Positions 5,154 to 6,036 of a stretch of 6,036 bases of DNA are shown one piece after another (within the stretch, counting starts at the first letter, position 1; each line of letters starts with the position of its first letter). The notes beneath the pieces are model-generated. The model made no database searches. It worked only from the letters and a program-made list of their open reading frames with translations, and was not told the origin of the DNA. Origin of the DNA: JBBRYB01 sp038238115 (GTDB lineage: Bacteria; Actinomycetota; Actinomycetes; Propionibacteriales; Nocardioidaceae); assembly GCA_038238115.1 (NCBI GenBank), contig JBBRYB010000144.1:1-6036 (forward strand). Direction: 5' to 3'. A program made the translations under genes and the position numbers.

Positions 5154-5184
5154 CAAGAGATCCCCTTCACGGGATTCCTTGGTG
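5151..5184 (-). promoter_or_regulatory. Inverted repeat covering ribosome binding site and GTG start
   Basis: On the plus strand CACCAAG (5151-5157) matches CTTGGTG (5178-5184), and ATCCC (5160-5164) matches GGGAT (5171-5175). A two-base internal mismatch region separates the stems and the loop is six bases. In the minus-strand mRNA the 5' arm would pair with the GUG start codon. The inner stem and loop would hold the AAGGGG Shine-Dalgarno. This could lower translation until the structure is opened, or be a DNA operator of about 34 bp. Confidence 0.5.
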
Positions 5185-5202
5185 CCCATCTCCGCGGTAT
5201 TC

Positions 5203-5215
5203 GGGGCGGAGCCCC
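5203..5215. repeat. Short GC hairpin between genes
   Basis: GGGGC at 5203-5207 and GCCCC at 5211-5215 flank GGA. It sits in the roughly 100-base spacer after the stop of the gene ending at 5251. The motif GGGGCGGAGCCCC is common between genes in high-GC actinobacteria and may act as a weak terminator or mRNA end structure. Confidence 0.4.
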
Positions 5216-5250
5216 TGGCGCTGTGCGCCTATCATTGCCACAGTGTTCGG

Positions 5251-5640
5251 CTAATCCGTCCAGCTGGCGTACACCGGGCAAGTCTGGCCGATGGCTGTGG
5301 ACCGTGAGACAGCTTGCCGGACGCGCTCCCGCTCGATCAGAAACGTGCCGCAAGAACAGCGCCCAATGATGTGCAGGTCACGGCTGCTAGTGAGGTCATG
5401 GAGCCACGTGTGAAAGTGGGCCTCAGAATCCCTCGCCACCCCAGCGGTCCCATAGAGCTGCTGGTCTCGAATGCGAAAGCCGGGAACACACAGCTTCGGC
5501 CCACCCGGCAGGCTGTAGACCTTCGCGATGCGGTGCCTTCGCGGTCCGCACCAAACCTCGACCATTGCCGGGCGGGCTGACCTCCACAGCATCACCGCTT
5601 GCGGATCATCTGCCCTGTCGCACCAGTCAGGATGCTTCAT
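5251..5640 (-). CDS. Hypothetical protein with possible zinc-ribbon, 129 aa
   Basis: The frame starts at ATG 5640 (MKHPDWCDRADDPQAVMLWR) and ends with TAG 5251. A G-rich GGGGGGA lies three bases before the ATG, so a ribosome binding site is present but tightly spaced. It has six cysteines (C7, C31, C51, C95, C97, C121). VWCGPRRHRIAKVYSLPGGP (29-48) and GRCSCGTFLIERERVRQAV (93-111) look like two halves of a metal-binding fold, with C31, C95 and C97 as candidate ligands. There is no signal peptide or membrane segment, so it is probably cytoplasmic. The gene lies 75 bases after the recombinase fragment on the same strand. I do not recognise a named family; the metal-binding idea is inference from Cys placement. 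A DNA- or RNA-binding accessory of the mobile element would fit the context. Confidence 0.65.
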   Translation of the reverse strand: MKHPDWCDRADDPQAVMLWRSARPAMVEVWCGPRRHRIAKVYSLPGGPKLCVPGFRIRDQQLYGTAGVARDSEAHFHTWLHDLTSSRDLHIIGRCSCGTFLIERERVRQAVSRSTAIGQTCPVYASWTD

Positions 5641-5715
5641 AGGTCCCCCCAGTGGAGCCGGCGGGCTTCCTCAGCGGCACCGGCCAGGTCCGCACCCTCG
5701 TACCCGGCTCGCTCG

Positions 5716-5919
5716 TCAGACACGGTCGCCGCGGTTCATACGCTTGCTGGCCTCCCGGGCCCGCACGTCGGCCGCGCTGCTCCCGTACCTCTCCAACATT
5801 GTGTCGGAGGACCAGCCGGCCAGCCGCTTGAGGTCGCGCTCCTGGCCGCCGTTGAGCAGAAAGTCGTGGGCGAAGGTGTGCCTGAACCTGTGCGGATGCA
5901 GCCCCTCGATCCCGGCGAT
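5716..5919 (-). pseudogene. Tyrosine recombinase/integrase, C-terminal fragment
   Basis: The last 67 residues of a phage-type tyrosine recombinase are readable, ending with TGA at 5716. HPHRFRHTFAH carries the HxxR box with the second catalytic Arg. LKRLAGWSSDTMLERYG carries Trp at the usual His/Trp position and the nucleophilic Tyr. The tail is SSAADVRAREASKRMNRGDR. Such enzymes integrate and excise phages or conjugative elements at attachment sites. The N-terminal arm-binding and core-binding domains and the first catalytic Arg are absent. Homology stops exactly where a G-run begins at 5921. The open frame continues to 6024 but encodes only Pro/Ala/Gly/Arg low-complexity residues. The gene may be intact in the organism and merely lost to a bad contig end, so 'partial' may be truer than 'pseudogene'. 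I found no att site or tRNA gene in the window. Confidence 0.8.
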
Positions 5920-5920
5920 T

Positions 5921-6036
5921 GGGGGGGGGGGGCGCGCGGCCCGCGCGGCGCCGCCCCGGGGGGCCCGCCCGCCCCCGCGCGCCACCCCGCCGACAGAGCG
6001 GGAGCACGAACGAAAGCACGCCAACGGACGAAAACC
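5921..6036. other. Low-complexity G/C terminus, likely assembly artefact
   Basis: Twelve consecutive G at 5921-5932 are followed by sequence almost wholly of G and C to about 5995. The final 40 or so bases are rich in A, C and G with almost no T. This breaks the recombinase gene at a point where homology should continue upstream. The composition differs from all other parts of the window, and the stretch is at the end of the record. Sequencing noise or a mis-extended contig end is the simplest reading. I annotate no gene here. Confidence 0.6.

Noticed and set aside
1..6036. CRISPR array, tRNA or rRNA gene
   Set aside because: No regularly spaced repeats, no T-loop GTTCRANNC context with a matching acceptor stem, and no rRNA-like conserved segments were seen on either strand.

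Overview
This is GC-rich DNA with G/C-ending codons, GTG starts and compact genes overlapping by about 4 nt. It looks actinobacterial (Frankia- or Streptomyces-like accessory DNA), but I cannot name a species from sequence alone. Almost every protein-coding gene is on the minus strand. The exception is an IS110-family transposase gene on the plus strand.

Layout, left to right. At 1-487 there are two hypothetical minus-strand genes, the leftmost cut by the window edge. At 488-948 there is a gap with no convincing gene but one sizeable stem-loop. At 949-1059 there is a 36-residue single-pass membrane protein with a clear Shine-Dalgarno. At 1265-1810 there is a GNAT-family N-acetyltransferase. 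At 2029-2856 there is a CPBP (CAAX protease/bacteriocin-processing-like) membrane protein with all its catalytic motifs. From about 2940 to 4245 lies an IS110-type element: a noncoding leader that could encode a bridge RNA, followed by the transposase. Right of it is a minus-strand block that looks like the remains of an integrated phage or conjugative element. Read in the transcription direction, it holds the C-terminal end of a tyrosine recombinase, a Cys-containing hypothetical protein, a small conserved-looking basic protein, an Ala-rich hypothetical protein, and the first 77 or so codons of a CHC2 zinc-finger primase.

The notable event is at about 4236-4251. There the 3' end of the transposase gene and the 5' part of the primase gene meet head to head. 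Each reading frame runs into the antisense strand of the other, so the transposase gains about 75 foreign C-terminal codons and the primase loses all of its downstream catalytic part. The missing primase portion is not on the far side of the element, so this is not a clean insertion. The transposase also has Asn where the third acidic RuvC-like residue is expected. The element may therefore be inactive, although the altered residue and the lost C-terminus are separate lines of evidence.

The last 116 bases (5921-6036) start with a run of 12 G and are nearly pure G/C for about 75 bases. They abruptly end the recombinase homology and look like a sequencing or assembly artefact at a contig end. 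I found no CRISPR array, rRNA or tRNA. The strongest regulatory candidate is an inverted repeat at 5151-5184 that would fold over the ribosome binding site and GTG start of the small basic protein gene.
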